From Streptomyces armeniacus (lineage in GTDB: Bacteria; Actinomycetota; Actinomycetes; Streptomycetales; Streptomycetaceae): a stretch of 64,000 nt of DNA. A program made the position numbers and the translations under genes. The stretch covers positions 4,145,367 to 4,209,366 of the forward strand of contig NZ_CP031320.1 in the NCBI RefSeq assembly GCF_003355155.1. The letters run 5' to 3'. Of this stretch, positions 25,896-34,002 are shown piece by piece (the first letter of the stretch is position 1; every line of letters starts with the position of its first letter). The notes below the pieces were generated by a model that was given only the letters and a program-made list of their open reading frames with translations, was not told the DNA's origin and made no database searches.

Positions 25896-28570
25896 ACGGC
25901 GACGGAGAGCGTGGACGCGTGGCGTTGGAGCGGGAACGGGAGCACGGGCGGGAGCCGGAGCGCGCGCCGGAACCGGAGCGCGGTGCGGCGGCGTGGCCCG
26001 GCGAGTGGGTTGCCGAGCGGCTCGGCGTCGAACTGACCGGGGACGTACGCGACTTGGTGGGTCTGGCCCTGCGCCGCAACCCCAAGCGCGCGCACCTGCT
26101 GGTCTCCCAGGTGCTCGGCAAGCACGTGCCGCAGCGGCCCGGCGTGGTGTACGGCACCGGCGTCGGGCTGGGGCGGCGCGTACGCGACCTGCTGGGCGAC
26201 GCGGCGACGGAACGGGCGGTGGTGCTGGGGTACGCGGAGACGGCCACCGCGCTCGGGCACAGCGTCGCGGACGGCATGAGCGAGGGCGGCGCCTCCGGTG
26301 CTGCGGACGGTGCCGGCGCGGTGACGTACCTGCACTCCACGCGGCGCGCCGTACGCGGCGTACGTGCGGTGGGCGGCTTCGAGGAGGAACACTCGCACGC
26401 CACCTCGCACCTGCTGCTCCCCGAGGACCCGGAGCTGCTGGCCGGGGACGGGCCGCTCGTGCTCGTCGACGACGAGTTCTCGACAGGCCGCACCGTACGG
26501 AACACGATCACGGCCCTGCACCGGCGTTTCCCGCGCGAGCGGTACGTGGTGGTCGCGCTGGTCGACATGCGGTCCTCGGCGGACGCCGCGGCGCTGGAGA
26601 AGTGCGCCGCGGAGCTGGGCGCGCGGGTGGACGTGGTGGCCCTGGCCTCCGGGGGCGTACGGCTCCCGGCGGACGCCCTGGCGCGCGGTGAGGCGCTGGT
26701 GGCGCGGCACGGTGCGGAGGGGGCGCCCGCCGCAGCCGCCGCGCCGTCTGCCTCCGCCGTTTCGGCGCCGGAGGCCGTACGCGTCGATCTCGGGTGGCCC
26801 GTCGGCCTGCCCGACGGCGCCCGGCACGGCTTCACCGCAGCCCACCGCGCCCGGCTGGAGGCCGCCCTGCCGGGCATGGCCGCCCGGCTCGCCGACGCAC
26901 TGCGGGCGGCGGGCGTCCCGGCGGGCACGGACACGAATGCGGACACGGCTGCGGGCGCGGAGGGCGGCTCTCGGGCCCGCAGGGCGCGCGTGCTCGTGCT
27001 CGGGTGCGAGGAGCTGATGTACGCGCCCCTGCGCCTCGCCCACACGCTGGAGGAGGCCGTGGGCGACGCCGTCGAGGTCCGCTTCTCCACCACGACCCGC
27101 TCGCCGGTCCTCGCCGTGGACGAGCCCGCGTACGCGATCCGCACCCGCCTCGCCTTCCCCGCCCACGACACGGCCCCGCACGACACGGCCCCGCACGACA
27201 CGCCCCCGCACACCGCCCCGCACGACGGCCACCGGCCCCCGGAGGAGCCCGCGCCCCGGCGCTACGCGTACAACGTCGCCCCCGGTGCCGACCCCGCCCG
27301 CCGCTTCGACGCCGTCGTCACCGTCGTCGACTCCGCCGCGGACACCCCCGCCCTGCACGCCCCCGACGGGCTCCTCGCGAGCCTCGCCCCGCACACCGGC
27401 GCCGTACTGCTCGCCGTGCTGCCCTCGTACGCGCCGCTGCCGCGCCCGCTGCGCGGCCCGGCCTTCTCCTCGTACGCGCCGGACGAGGTCGGCTGGCTGC
27501 TCCAGGACGTGTCCGGCGTGCGGCTGGAGGCGCCGACCGAGGAGCGCGAGGAGGCGATCCAGCGCGGCGGCGCGCACTACGCCGAGTCGCTGCCGGTCGA
27601 GTACCAGCCCAGCGCCGACTACCAGCGCCTCTTCCACAGCGCGCTGGAGCACTCCGCCGCCCGTATCGCCCGTGCCGTCGGCGCCGTGACGGACACCGTG
27701 CTGGCCGAACGCGGCCCCCGCCCCGTACTGGCCTCGCTCGCCCGCGCCGGCACCCCGGTCGGCGTGCTGATGCGCCGCTGGGCGCGGCACGTGCACGGCG
27801 TGGAGCTGCCGCACTACGCGGTGTCCATCGTGCGCGGCCGCGGCATCGACACGACCGCCCTGCGCTATCTCGCCGCCCACCACGACCCCGGCGATGTCGT
27901 CTTCGTCGACGGCTGGACCGGCAAGGGCGCGATCACCCGCGAGCTCGCCGAGGCCGTCGCGCCGTACGAGGGCTTCGACCCGGAGATCGCGGTGCTCGCA
28001 GACCCGGGCGGCTGCGTGCGCACGTACGGCACGCGGGAGGACTTCCTGATCCCGTCGGCCTGCCTCAACTCCACGGTGTCCGGGCTGGTTTCGCGCACCG
28101 TGCTCCGTGCCGACCTGGTGGGCCCGTACGACTTCCACGGCGGCAAGTTCTACCGCGAGCTGGCGGACGCCGATGTCTCGCGGCACTTCCTGGACACGGT
28201 CGCGGCCCGCTTCGACGAGGTGCGCGAGGCGGTCGCCGGTGACGTACGCGCGCTGCTCGCGGCCGACCGTACGCCGACCTGGGAGGGCTGGCGCGCGGTG
28301 GAGCGGATCAGCGAGGAGTACGGGATCAACGACGTGAACCTGGTCAAACCGGGCGTCGGTGAGACGACCCGTGTGCTGCTGCGCCGCGTGCCCTGGCGGG
28401 TGCTCGCGCGCCGGGACGCGGGCCCGGACCTGGACCACGTACGGCTGCTCGCCGAGCAGCGCGGCGTGCCGGTCGAGGAGGTCGACGGGCTGCCGTACAG
28501 CTGCGTCGGGCTGATCCATCCACGGTTCACCAGGGGCGCCACCGGCGCGGACGGGAAGGCGGTCCAGTGA
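25892..28570 (+). CDS. Fused phosphoribosyltransferase-TRSP-StiP protein of the Ter operon
   Basis: 892 residues. Residues about 30-290 are a type I phosphoribosyltransferase with the PRPP-binding loop LVDDEFSTGRT near residue 195. Residues 290-480 match the TRSP domain that follows this PRTase in Ter clusters (VLVLGCEELMYAPLRLAHTL). The C-terminal 400 residues are the StiP / PRTase-associated domain (SSYAPDEVGWLLQDVSG, RALEHSAAR-like helix, VFVDGWTGKGAITREL, IPSACLNSTVSGLVSRTV). These parts are separate genes in many organisms and are one chain here. GTG start overlapping the CitE stop; GTGA overlap with the HAD gene. A short His-Asp-Thr-Ala-Pro repeat lies near residue 430. Confidence 0.88.
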   Translation: MNGDGERGRVALEREREHGREPERAPEPERGAAAWPGEWVAERLGVELTGDVRDLVGLALRRNPKRAHLLVSQVLGKHVPQRPGVVYGTGVGLGRRVRDLLGDAATERAVVLGYAETATALGHSVADGMSEGGASGAADGAGAVTYLHSTRRAVRGVRAVGGFEEEHSHATSHLLLPEDPELLAGDGPLVLVDDEFSTGRTVRNTITALHRRFPRERYVVVALVDMRSSADAAALEKCAAELGARVDVVALASGGVRLPADALARGEALVARHGAEGAPAAAAAPSASAVSAPEAVRVDLGWPVGLPDGARHGFTAAHRARLEAALPGMAARLADALRAAGVPAGTDTNADTAAGAEGGSRARRARVLVLGCEELMYAPLRLAHTLEEAVGDAVEVRFSTTTRSPVLAVDEPAYAIRTRLAFPAHDTAPHDTAPHDTPPHTAPHDGHRPPEEPAPRRYAYNVAPGADPARRFDAVVTVVDSAADTPALHAPDGLLASLAPHTGAVLLAVLPSYAPLPRPLRGPAFSSYAPDEVGWLLQDVSGVRLEAPTEEREEAIQRGGAHYAESLPVEYQPSADYQRLFHSALEHSAARIARAVGAVTDTVLAERGPRPVLASLARAGTPVGVLMRRWARHVHGVELPHYAVSIVRGRGIDTTALRYLAAHHDPGDVVFVDGWTGKGAITRELAEAVAPYEGFDPEIAVLADPGGCVRTYGTREDFLIPSACLNSTVSGLVSRTVLRADLVGPYDFHGGKFYRELADADVSRHFLDTVAARFDEVREAVAGDVRALLAADRTPTWEGWRAVERISEEYGINDVNLVKPGVGETTRVLLRRVPWRVLARRDAGPDLDHVRLLAEQRGVPVEEVDGLPYSCVGLIHPRFTRGATGADGKAVQ
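27164..27229 (+). repeat. 15-bp in-frame tandem repeat inside the PRTase fusion
   Basis: CACGACACGGCCCCG occurs twice exactly, then once with one change, then in shortened forms. It encodes HDTAP units in the TRSP domain region, probably a surface loop whose length varies by slippage. Confidence 0.8.
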
Positions 28571-29388
28571 CCGGTACGGAAACGGCGGGCGCGGTGCTCG
28601 TCGCCAGCGACCTCGACCGCACGCTGATCTACTCGGCCGCGGCCCTCGGCCTGACCATGCCGGACCGGGACGCTCCGCGGCTGCTGTGCGTGGAGACGTA
28701 CGAGCACCGGCCGCTGTCGTACATGACCGAGACCGCCGCCGGACTCCTGGCCGAACTGGCCGCGCGTGCCGTCTTCGTACCGGCCACCACGCGGACCCGC
28801 GAGCAGTACCAGCGCGTGCGGCTGCCCGGCCCGCCCGCGGCGTACGCGGTGTGCGCCAACGGCGGCCACCTGCTCGTGGACGGCGAGTCCGACCCGGTGT
28901 GGCAGGCGCACGTACGGCGTGAACTCACCGACTGCGCGCCCCTGGACGAGATGCGCGCCCATCTGCGGCACACCGCCGATCCCGGCTGGCTGCTCAAGGA
29001 GCGGGTGGCGGAGGAGCTGTTCGCGTACCTGGTGGTGGACCGCGACCGGCTGCCCGACACGTACGTGAAGGAACTCGGCGACTGGGCCGGGCCGCGCGGC
29101 TGGACCGTCTCGCTCCAGGGCCGCAAGATCTACGCGGTGCCGCGCCCGCTCACCAAGAGCGCCGCCGTCGCGGAGATCGCGCGCCGCACCGGCGCCCCCG
29201 TCACGTACGCCGCCGGGGACTCGCTCCTCGACTCCGACCTGCTGCTCGCCGCCGACCACGGCTGGCGCCCCGGGCACGGCGAACTCGCCGACAGCGGCTG
29301 GGACGCCGCGCACATCACGGCGCTCGAGGAGCGCGGCGTCGCCGCGGGGGAGCGCATCCTGCGGGAGGCGCTGCGGCGGGCGCGGTAG
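28567..29388 (+). CDS. HAD-superfamily hydrolase of the Ter operon
   Basis: 273 residues, Cof/sucrose-phosphatase-like HAD phosphatase. The nucleophile is Asp15 and the acid Asp17 in LVASDLDRTLIYS; the second motif is VPATTRTREQY, the lysine is in LTKSAAVAEIA, and the last acidic pair is in YAAGDSLLDSDLL. A cap domain lies between. It overlaps the PRTase gene and is the last gene of the three-gene operon, ending 9 bases before the convergent DUF4383 gene. Expected to dephosphorylate the product or intermediate of the PRTase/CitE enzymes (inference). Confidence 0.92.
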   Translation: MTGTETAGAVLVASDLDRTLIYSAAALGLTMPDRDAPRLLCVETYEHRPLSYMTETAAGLLAELAARAVFVPATTRTREQYQRVRLPGPPAAYAVCANGGHLLVDGESDPVWQAHVRRELTDCAPLDEMRAHLRHTADPGWLLKERVAEELFAYLVVDRDRLPDTYVKELGDWAGPRGWTVSLQGRKIYAVPRPLTKSAAVAEIARRTGAPVTYAAGDSLLDSDLLLAADHGWRPGHGELADSGWDAAHITALEERGVAAGERILREALRRAR

Positions 29389-29397
29389 TGCCGCGCG

Positions 29398-30012
29398 CTA
29401 GCGCACGGCGCGGGGGCCGCGCGGGGGCGGGCCACCGTGCGCGGGCGGACGCCCGTACCGGCCCGTGCCCGGACCGCGGGTGAGCGCCCGCTCGCGGGCA
29501 CGCGCCTCGCGCTCCGCCTGGTCGGGGTGGCGGGCGCGCCAGTACGGGTTGTCGTGCGGCAGCCCGCCGCTGACCCGCCCGTACATGCCGAAGACGAGCA
29601 GCAGCAGCCCCACGACAAAGCTGAACAGGACGTTCTGCAGCTCGAACGCGAGGAAGTTGTAGTCCGTCTCCAGCAGCGCCAGGTTGGCGAAGCCGCTGAG
29701 CAGGAAGGCCACCGCCAGCAGGGTGTTGAGGGTGGAGGCGAAGTTGCCGCCGCGCACCATCCCGTAGAAGAGCAGCAGTCCGACGACGACAGACAGCACG
29801 CTGAGCGCGCCGTTGGTGTTCAGCCCGGCGACCTCGTCGCCGCCCGTGTCGAAAAACCCGATGTTGTCGGTCAGGCCGAGGATGCCGAAGGCCAGCAGGA
29901 GCAGGCCCACCAGCCCGGCTCCGACCCGGTACACCTGGCTCAGTCTGTGGTCCACGGGCAGGTGCTCGTCGAGCACCATGCGGTGGCGTCGTACGGCGTC
30001 GTGTGCGGCCAT
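29398..30012 (-). CDS. DUF4383 membrane protein
   Basis: 204 residues with four hydrophobic segments (about 28-48, 68-88, 96-115 and 125-145) and a basic, Arg/Pro-rich cytoplasmic tail. This matches the actinobacterial DUF4383 family, of unknown role. The ATG at 30012 follows GAGGAGGG; an upstream in-frame start at 30072 lacks such a site. Convergent with the HAD gene, with only 9 bases between stops. Confidence 0.85.
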   Translation of the reverse strand: MAAHDAVRRHRMVLDEHLPVDHRLSQVYRVGAGLVGLLLLAFGILGLTDNIGFFDTGGDEVAGLNTNGALSVLSVVVGLLLFYGMVRGGNFASTLNTLLAVAFLLSGFANLALLETDYNFLAFELQNVLFSFVVGLLLLVFGMYGRVSGGLPHDNPYWRARHPDQAEREARARERALTRGPGTGRYGRPPAHGGPPPRGPRAVR

Positions 30013-30109
30013 GGGGCCCTCCTCACCGGAAGGTTCCCCTCCAGCATCCGCCCAGGCCGCGTCCGCGCTCAACCGCGGAGCTCAACCGCGGCGGAGCCCT
30101 ACGGTGCGC

Positions 30110-30331
30110 TCAGCCGCAGCAGCCGCCCCCGCAGCAGCCTCCGCCCGCGCCGCCACCGCCCGCGCCACCGGCCGGTGCCGGTGCGGCGCCGCCCACGGAG
30201 ACGGTGGAGAGCAGCTTGACGGTGTCGTCGTGGCCGTACGGGCAGCTCGCGGGCGCGCTCGCCTCGGCCATCGGCCTGCTGAGCTCGAAGTCGTCTCCGC
30301 ACTCGCGGCAGCGGTACTCGTATCGCGGCAT
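30110..30331 (-). CDS. FmdB-type zinc ribbon protein
   Basis: 73 residues. The N-terminal half is an FmdB/CxxC zinc ribbon: MPRYEYRCRECGDDFELSRP gives the first CxxC, and SCPYGHDD gives the second half with C and H in place of the usual CxxC. The C-terminal 25 residues are Gly/Ala rich and end in two CCG groups (GGGCCGGGCCG). FmdB proteins are small putative regulators or metal-binding proteins. Stand-alone; start ATG at 30331. Confidence 0.85.
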   Translation of the reverse strand: MPRYEYRCRECGDDFELSRPMAEASAPASCPYGHDDTVKLLSTVSVGGAAPAPAGGAGGGGAGGGCCGGGCCG

Positions 30332-30362
30332 GCCGGAAGCATAGCCGCCCCGTAAACGCAGC

Positions 30363-31664
30363 TCAGCGCCCGGAACCCGGCCCGTTCCCGGCCGCCGGCC
30401 CGGAGCCCGCGCCCATCTCCTGCCGGATCTGCTCCACCACCCGCTGCACGGTCTCCTTGACCGCGTCCAGCTCCGTCAGGAAGTGCCAGTAGTCCGGGTG
30501 CCGCCCGGTGAGGCCCTCCACCGCCCGGTCCACCCGTACCACCGAGTCGTCCAGCGGGCGCGCGTGCCGGGGGTCGGGGGTGGTGCGGCCGGCCATCGCC
30601 AGCCGCTGCGCGTCGCGGATCGCGAAGCGCGTACGCTCCACCTCCGGCTTGTGGTCGAAGCTCACCTCGTTGAGCCGCTGCAGCCGGTCGCCCGCGGCCT
30701 TCACGGCCTCGTCCGTGGTGTTCAGCAGGGCGCGTACGGTCGACAGCAGCGACGTGGCGTCCGGCCAGCGCTGCTCGTCGCGCGCCTTCTGCGCCTCCCG
30801 CAGCTTCTCCTCCGCCTGCCGTACGGTCCGTACCGCCTCGTCCGGCACCCCCTGCAGGTCCTGCCAGCACTCGACGCTGAACCGCCGGCGCAGCTCGCTC
30901 AGCACCGGCTCGACCTTGCCCGCGCGGGTGTGCAGCGCCTGCGCGCGGGTCCGCAGCGAGCTCAGCCGCTTGTCCGTCTCGGCCGCCGTCTCCGGCAGCC
31001 GCTCCGCCTCGCCGCGGATCGCCTCGGCCTCCCGCGCGACCCGGTCCGCGCGCTGCAGCGTCTCGCGGACGCCGTGCTGCCCGGCGCCCTCGTTCAGCTT
31101 GGTCAGATCGGGGGAGAGCCCGGCCAGCCGCGCCGCGAGATTGTCGGCGGAGAGGCCCGAAGCACGGGCGGCGTCCAGCGCGTTGGAGGCGGCGAGCAGC
31201 CCCTGCCGGGCCCGCTCGACCGCGGGCGCGAGCCGCGCGAGCTGTGTCTCGGCCTGCTCGAGCAGGCGGCCGAGGCCGCGCTCGAAGCGGTCCAGCTCGG
31301 CCTTGGCGCGCTCGAGGTCCTGCTTGGTACGGGTCAGCTCCTCGCGTGCGCGGGCGGCCGTCGCGGAGTCGAGGTCGTCGCGGTCGAGGTCGTGCGCGTC
31401 GACGACGGTGATGTACTCGTGGCTCACCTGGTCGATACGGGTCCCGAGCGCCGCGAAGTCGCTCACGGCCTTGCGGCCCGCCGGGGAGTCCTCGACGGCG
31501 GTGATCGTCTCGATGGAGATCCGCAGATCACGCTGGGCGGTGTCGAGTTCGTAGAAGGCCGCCGCGGCCGCGTCCTTCGCCGCCTGGGCATCGGCCCGCA
31601 TGCTCTCGGCACGGCCGCTGCCACCCCAACCCCATCGGCGGGTGCCGCCGCCGTTCATCGTCAC
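30363..31664 (-). CDS. Long coiled-coil protein of unknown function
   Basis: 433 residues, nearly all helical, with heptad-like, Glu/Arg/Ala-rich stretches from about 20 to 420 (for example ELTRTKQDLERAKAELDRFE). No transmembrane segment, signal or enzyme motif. The N-terminus is Gly/Trp rich (MTMNGGGTRRWGWGGSG). Residues 380-415 (HPDYWHFLTELDAVKETVQR) look like a small C-terminal domain. Proteins of this kind are found near TerD genes in actinobacteria, so a structural role in the Ter region is possible, but I do not recognise the family. GTG start behind GGAGAGG; ATG at 31658 is the alternative. Confidence 0.75.
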   Translation of the reverse strand: MTMNGGGTRRWGWGGSGRAESMRADAQAAKDAAAAAFYELDTAQRDLRISIETITAVEDSPAGRKAVSDFAALGTRIDQVSHEYITVVDAHDLDRDDLDSATAARAREELTRTKQDLERAKAELDRFERGLGRLLEQAETQLARLAPAVERARQGLLAASNALDAARASGLSADNLAARLAGLSPDLTKLNEGAGQHGVRETLQRADRVAREAEAIRGEAERLPETAAETDKRLSSLRTRAQALHTRAGKVEPVLSELRRRFSVECWQDLQGVPDEAVRTVRQAEEKLREAQKARDEQRWPDATSLLSTVRALLNTTDEAVKAAGDRLQRLNEVSFDHKPEVERTRFAIRDAQRLAMAGRTTPDPRHARPLDDSVVRVDRAVEGLTGRHPDYWHFLTELDAVKETVQRVVEQIRQEMGAGSGPAAGNGPGSGR

Positions 31665-31864
31665 GTAATCCTCTCCCCGTGTGCCGCAGCCGGTGGATCA
31701 GTGCTCATTCTCCCACCCGGGGACAACGAACACACGGGTCGTTCCGTTCACGGTCCCCGCCGACGCCCCGGCACGGCGCGCGGTACGGGGCGTTCGCGCG
31801 CGGCACGGCCACCGTTTTCGCCCGCTGCACGGCGACAGGGTAGTCTGTCTCCTCAATCCCCTGC

Positions 31865-31939
31865 GGGCGCATAGCTCAGCGGTAGAGCGCTGCCCTTACA
31901 AGGCAGATGTCACAGGTTCGATCCCTGTTGCGCCCACCA
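31865..31939 (+). tRNA. tRNA-Val (anticodon TAC)
   Basis: Cloverleaf: acceptor GGGCGCA/TGCGCCC, D-arm GCTC-AGCGGTA-GAGC, anticodon stem CTGCC/GGCAG with loop CTTACAA (anticodon TAC), T-arm ACAGG-TTCGATC-CCTGT, discriminator A and an encoded CCA (31937-31939). It reads GUA codons, which are rare in this GC-rich genome. Followed at once by a terminator. Confidence 0.97.
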
Positions 31940-31941
31940 CA

Positions 31942-31980
31942 CGGAAGACCCCCAGCCGACGCACGGCTGGGGGTCTTCCG
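31942..31980 (+). terminator. Terminator after tRNA-Val
   Basis: Perfect 17-base stem starting CGGAAGACCCCCAGCCG with a 5-base loop ACGCA, three bases after the CCA end. Confidence 0.93.
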
Positions 31981-32005
31981 CGTCGGGAGCCGGGGCGCCG
32001 GGCCG

Positions 32006-32998
32006 TCAGGTGGCGGTGCGGCGGCGGTGGCGGCGCAGGAGGAAGAGCGTGGTGGCGAGGGCGGCGGCGCCGGTGGCCGTTGCCGCGAGCGGGGCGCTGC
32101 CGGTGGTGCTGGAGCGCTGCGGCCGGGTGTTGGCCGTCGCGGGAAAGCCGCCGAGCTTGCCGGACTTCTGGTACGCGGAGCCCGGCAGCTTGTCGCCGTA
32201 GCGGCCGTGGACGATCTTCCGGTACTCGGACACGGACGCGCCGTCCGCGCCGACCGTCTTCCGTGCCTCGCCGTTCAGCGGGAGGACGGTGCCGTCGTGG
32301 ACCTTGTACCAGGCGGCGATCTGCGGCTCCTTGAAGACCAGGTCGCCGCCGCCCTCGCGCGGGTACGCGGCCTCGTCCGCGCCGGACATCACGTTCACGA
32401 CGTCCCAGCCGCGGTCACGGTCCCCGGTCAGCCATACGCTGGCGGACGCGCCGCCGGGCGAGGTGGCCTCGACCGCCGCGAAGGCGTACGTGGCGACGGA
32501 TGCGGACGGACCGCCTTTCACGAAGGCGGGGTTGAGGAAGTACACGGGCTGTGCGGCGGAGGCGAACTCCGGCGTACGGGCCGCCGCGCCCTTCGGGTCC
32601 TCGGCGTCCCGTACGAGGCCCTTCCGGCCGTTCTCGCGGGCCTCCATCCGCTCGAAGAACCCGGCGACGCGTGCGGTGTTGGCGCCTTCGGCCGCGGCGT
32701 CCGCCGCCTCGGCGAGGTCGGCGCGGGAGGGGACGGGCGGCGGCCCGTGCGGGTCGGCCAGCGGTGCGGAGAGCGGTGCGGACAGTGGCGCGGAGAGCCG
32801 TGCGGACAGTGGCGCGGAGAGCGGCGCGGAGAGCGGCGCGGAGAGCGGTGCGGACAGTGGCGCCGAGAGCGGCGCGCTCTGCGGTGCGGCCTGGGCCTGG
32901 GCCGGGGCGGCGGTGAGGGCCAGGGCCAGTACGGGGCCGGCGGCGGCCGGTATCCAGAGCAGCCGGGCGCGGCGGGCGGTCATGTCGTCGGTGGTCAT
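32006..32998 (-). CDS. Secreted, probably surface-anchored protein with SAPL repeats
   Basis: 330 residues. Signal peptide (LLWIPAAAGPVLALALTAAPAQAQA), then about ten copies of the four-residue unit SAPL (about 42-82), then a 200-residue extracellular domain I do not recognise (for example VYFLNPAFVKGGPSASVATY). The C-terminus has a hydrophobic segment followed by RRHRRR, preceded by APLAATATG, close to but not exactly a sortase LAXTG motif. It follows the cysteine protease gene by 5 bases, so the two are made together; it could be the protease's substrate, scaffold or inhibitor (inference). Confidence 0.82.
   Translation of the reverse strand: MTTDDMTARRARLLWIPAAAGPVLALALTAAPAQAQAAPQSAPLSAPLSAPLSAPLSAPLSAPLSARLSAPLSAPLSAPLADPHGPPPVPSRADLAEAADAAAEGANTARVAGFFERMEARENGRKGLVRDAEDPKGAAARTPEFASAAQPVYFLNPAFVKGGPSASVATYAFAAVEATSPGGASASVWLTGDRDRGWDVVNVMSGADEAAYPREGGGDLVFKEPQIAAWYKVHDGTVLPLNGEARKTVGADGASVSEYRKIVHGRYGDKLPGSAYQKSGKLGGFPATANTRPQRSSTTGSAPLAATATGAAALATTLFLLRRHRRRTAT
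32758..32886 (-). repeat. 12-bp tandem repeats encoding SAPL
   Basis: Roughly ten imperfect in-frame copies of a 12-base unit of the form GCGGAGAGCGGC on the plus strand. One copy has changed SAPL to SARL. The array encodes a Pro-rich stalk. Confidence 0.85.
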
Positions 32999-33003
32999 GG
33001 TCC

Positions 33004-33717
33004 TCAGCTCTCCCCGTACAGCGACTCGGCCCAGCGGAACTGTGCGTTGCTGGTGTAGCTGCGGTACGCCATCTCGCCGTAGCGCCGGCTCGACGGCCAC
33101 GGGTCGGCGTACATCAGCGTCTGGCTGCTCGCGTTGTAGCCGTACAGGACGTTGGCGTGGCCGCCGCCCGAGGTCCAGTAGATGCCGACCTCGACGGGCG
33201 AGCCCTGGTCGATGGCCTGGGAGACGGCGGCGAAGCTGAGCGTCCCGGTGACCTGGCCCACATCGGTCATGCCGACGCCGCGCCAGCCCGCCTGTACGTC
33301 CTCGAGGTACGCGGGCTGGTTGGGGCAGCGCTGGCCGGGTGGGAGGCCGCGGGCGTAGTTGCAGAAGGTGTTCTGGTCGGCGTTCCGGCCGTAGCCGAGG
33401 AACTGCGCGATGGACAGCCCGGTGGCGGCCCAGCACCACTGCGTCTGGACCTGGGCCTGTTCGGTGAAGTCGAGCTCGCCGGTGGTGCGGGCGGCGGAAG
33501 CGCCGCTCCCGGCACCGCCGTTGGCGGCGGACGCGGCCGACGCGGCGGAGGCCGCCGGGACCGCGCCCGTGGCGCTGCCGGACAGCGGCACCAGCGTGCC
33601 GGCGGCGGCCGCCGCGCAGGCGGCCGCGGCCACGAGCCGCCGTCTGCGCCTCGGCCGCCGGCGGGCGGCGAGTTCGTGCGGGACGCCGTCGGACGTCCCG
33701 CGCTTTCGCAGCATCAT
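33004..33717 (-). CDS. Secreted papain-like cysteine protease
   Basis: 237 residues. A basic N-terminus (RRRPRRRRR) precedes a hydrophobic Ala-rich signal segment (about 29-60). The mature domain has the papain-like Gln and Cys in QTQWCWAATG (Cys95), His187 in SGGGHANVLYGY and Asp near 204 in YADPWP, the order seen in staphopain/PF12385-like proteases. Further cysteines in FCNYARGLPPGQRCP may form a disulphide. ATG 33717 follows AAGGAG. First gene of the pair with the SAPL protein. Confidence 0.87.
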   Translation of the reverse strand: MMLRKRGTSDGVPHELAARRRPRRRRRLVAAAACAAAAAGTLVPLSGSATGAVPAASAASAASAANGGAGSGASAARTTGELDFTEQAQVQTQWCWAATGLSIAQFLGYGRNADQNTFCNYARGLPPGQRCPNQPAYLEDVQAGWRGVGMTDVGQVTGTLSFAAVSQAIDQGSPVEVGIYWTSGGGHANVLYGYNASSQTLMYADPWPSSRRYGEMAYRSYTSNAQFRWAESLYGES

Positions 33718-34002
33718 CGTGACTCCTTGTCGCTCGCCTTGCGGGCGCGGCGAACAGTGGGGGAGGGGTGGGTGACGACTGGAACGTAGGTTTCCGCCGC
33801 GACCGCCGGAACCCGCCGTGTGGACGCAGGGGTTCCCCCGCGGTCACCCGTACTCGGCGCGGCGGGCGCGGTCTTGACAGCCGTACGGGCCGGGGCGACG
33901 ATGCTGCGGCTCGGCACGGACCGTACGGCTCAGCCCCGTACGACGGAGGGGTCGCCGGTGCCGGACGTCGACGACCCCCGGCGGGTGGGCATGAGGACGC
34001 GC

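Noticed and set aside
24800..28519. 1239-codon open frame antisense to the CitE and PRTase genes
   Set aside because: Shadow frame in GC-rich DNA; spans two genuine genes with recognised domains and has no protein-like features.
32758..32886. Possible CRISPR-like repeat array
   Set aside because: Units are 12 bases, contiguous, without spacers and in frame with a secreted protein; they are coding repeats.
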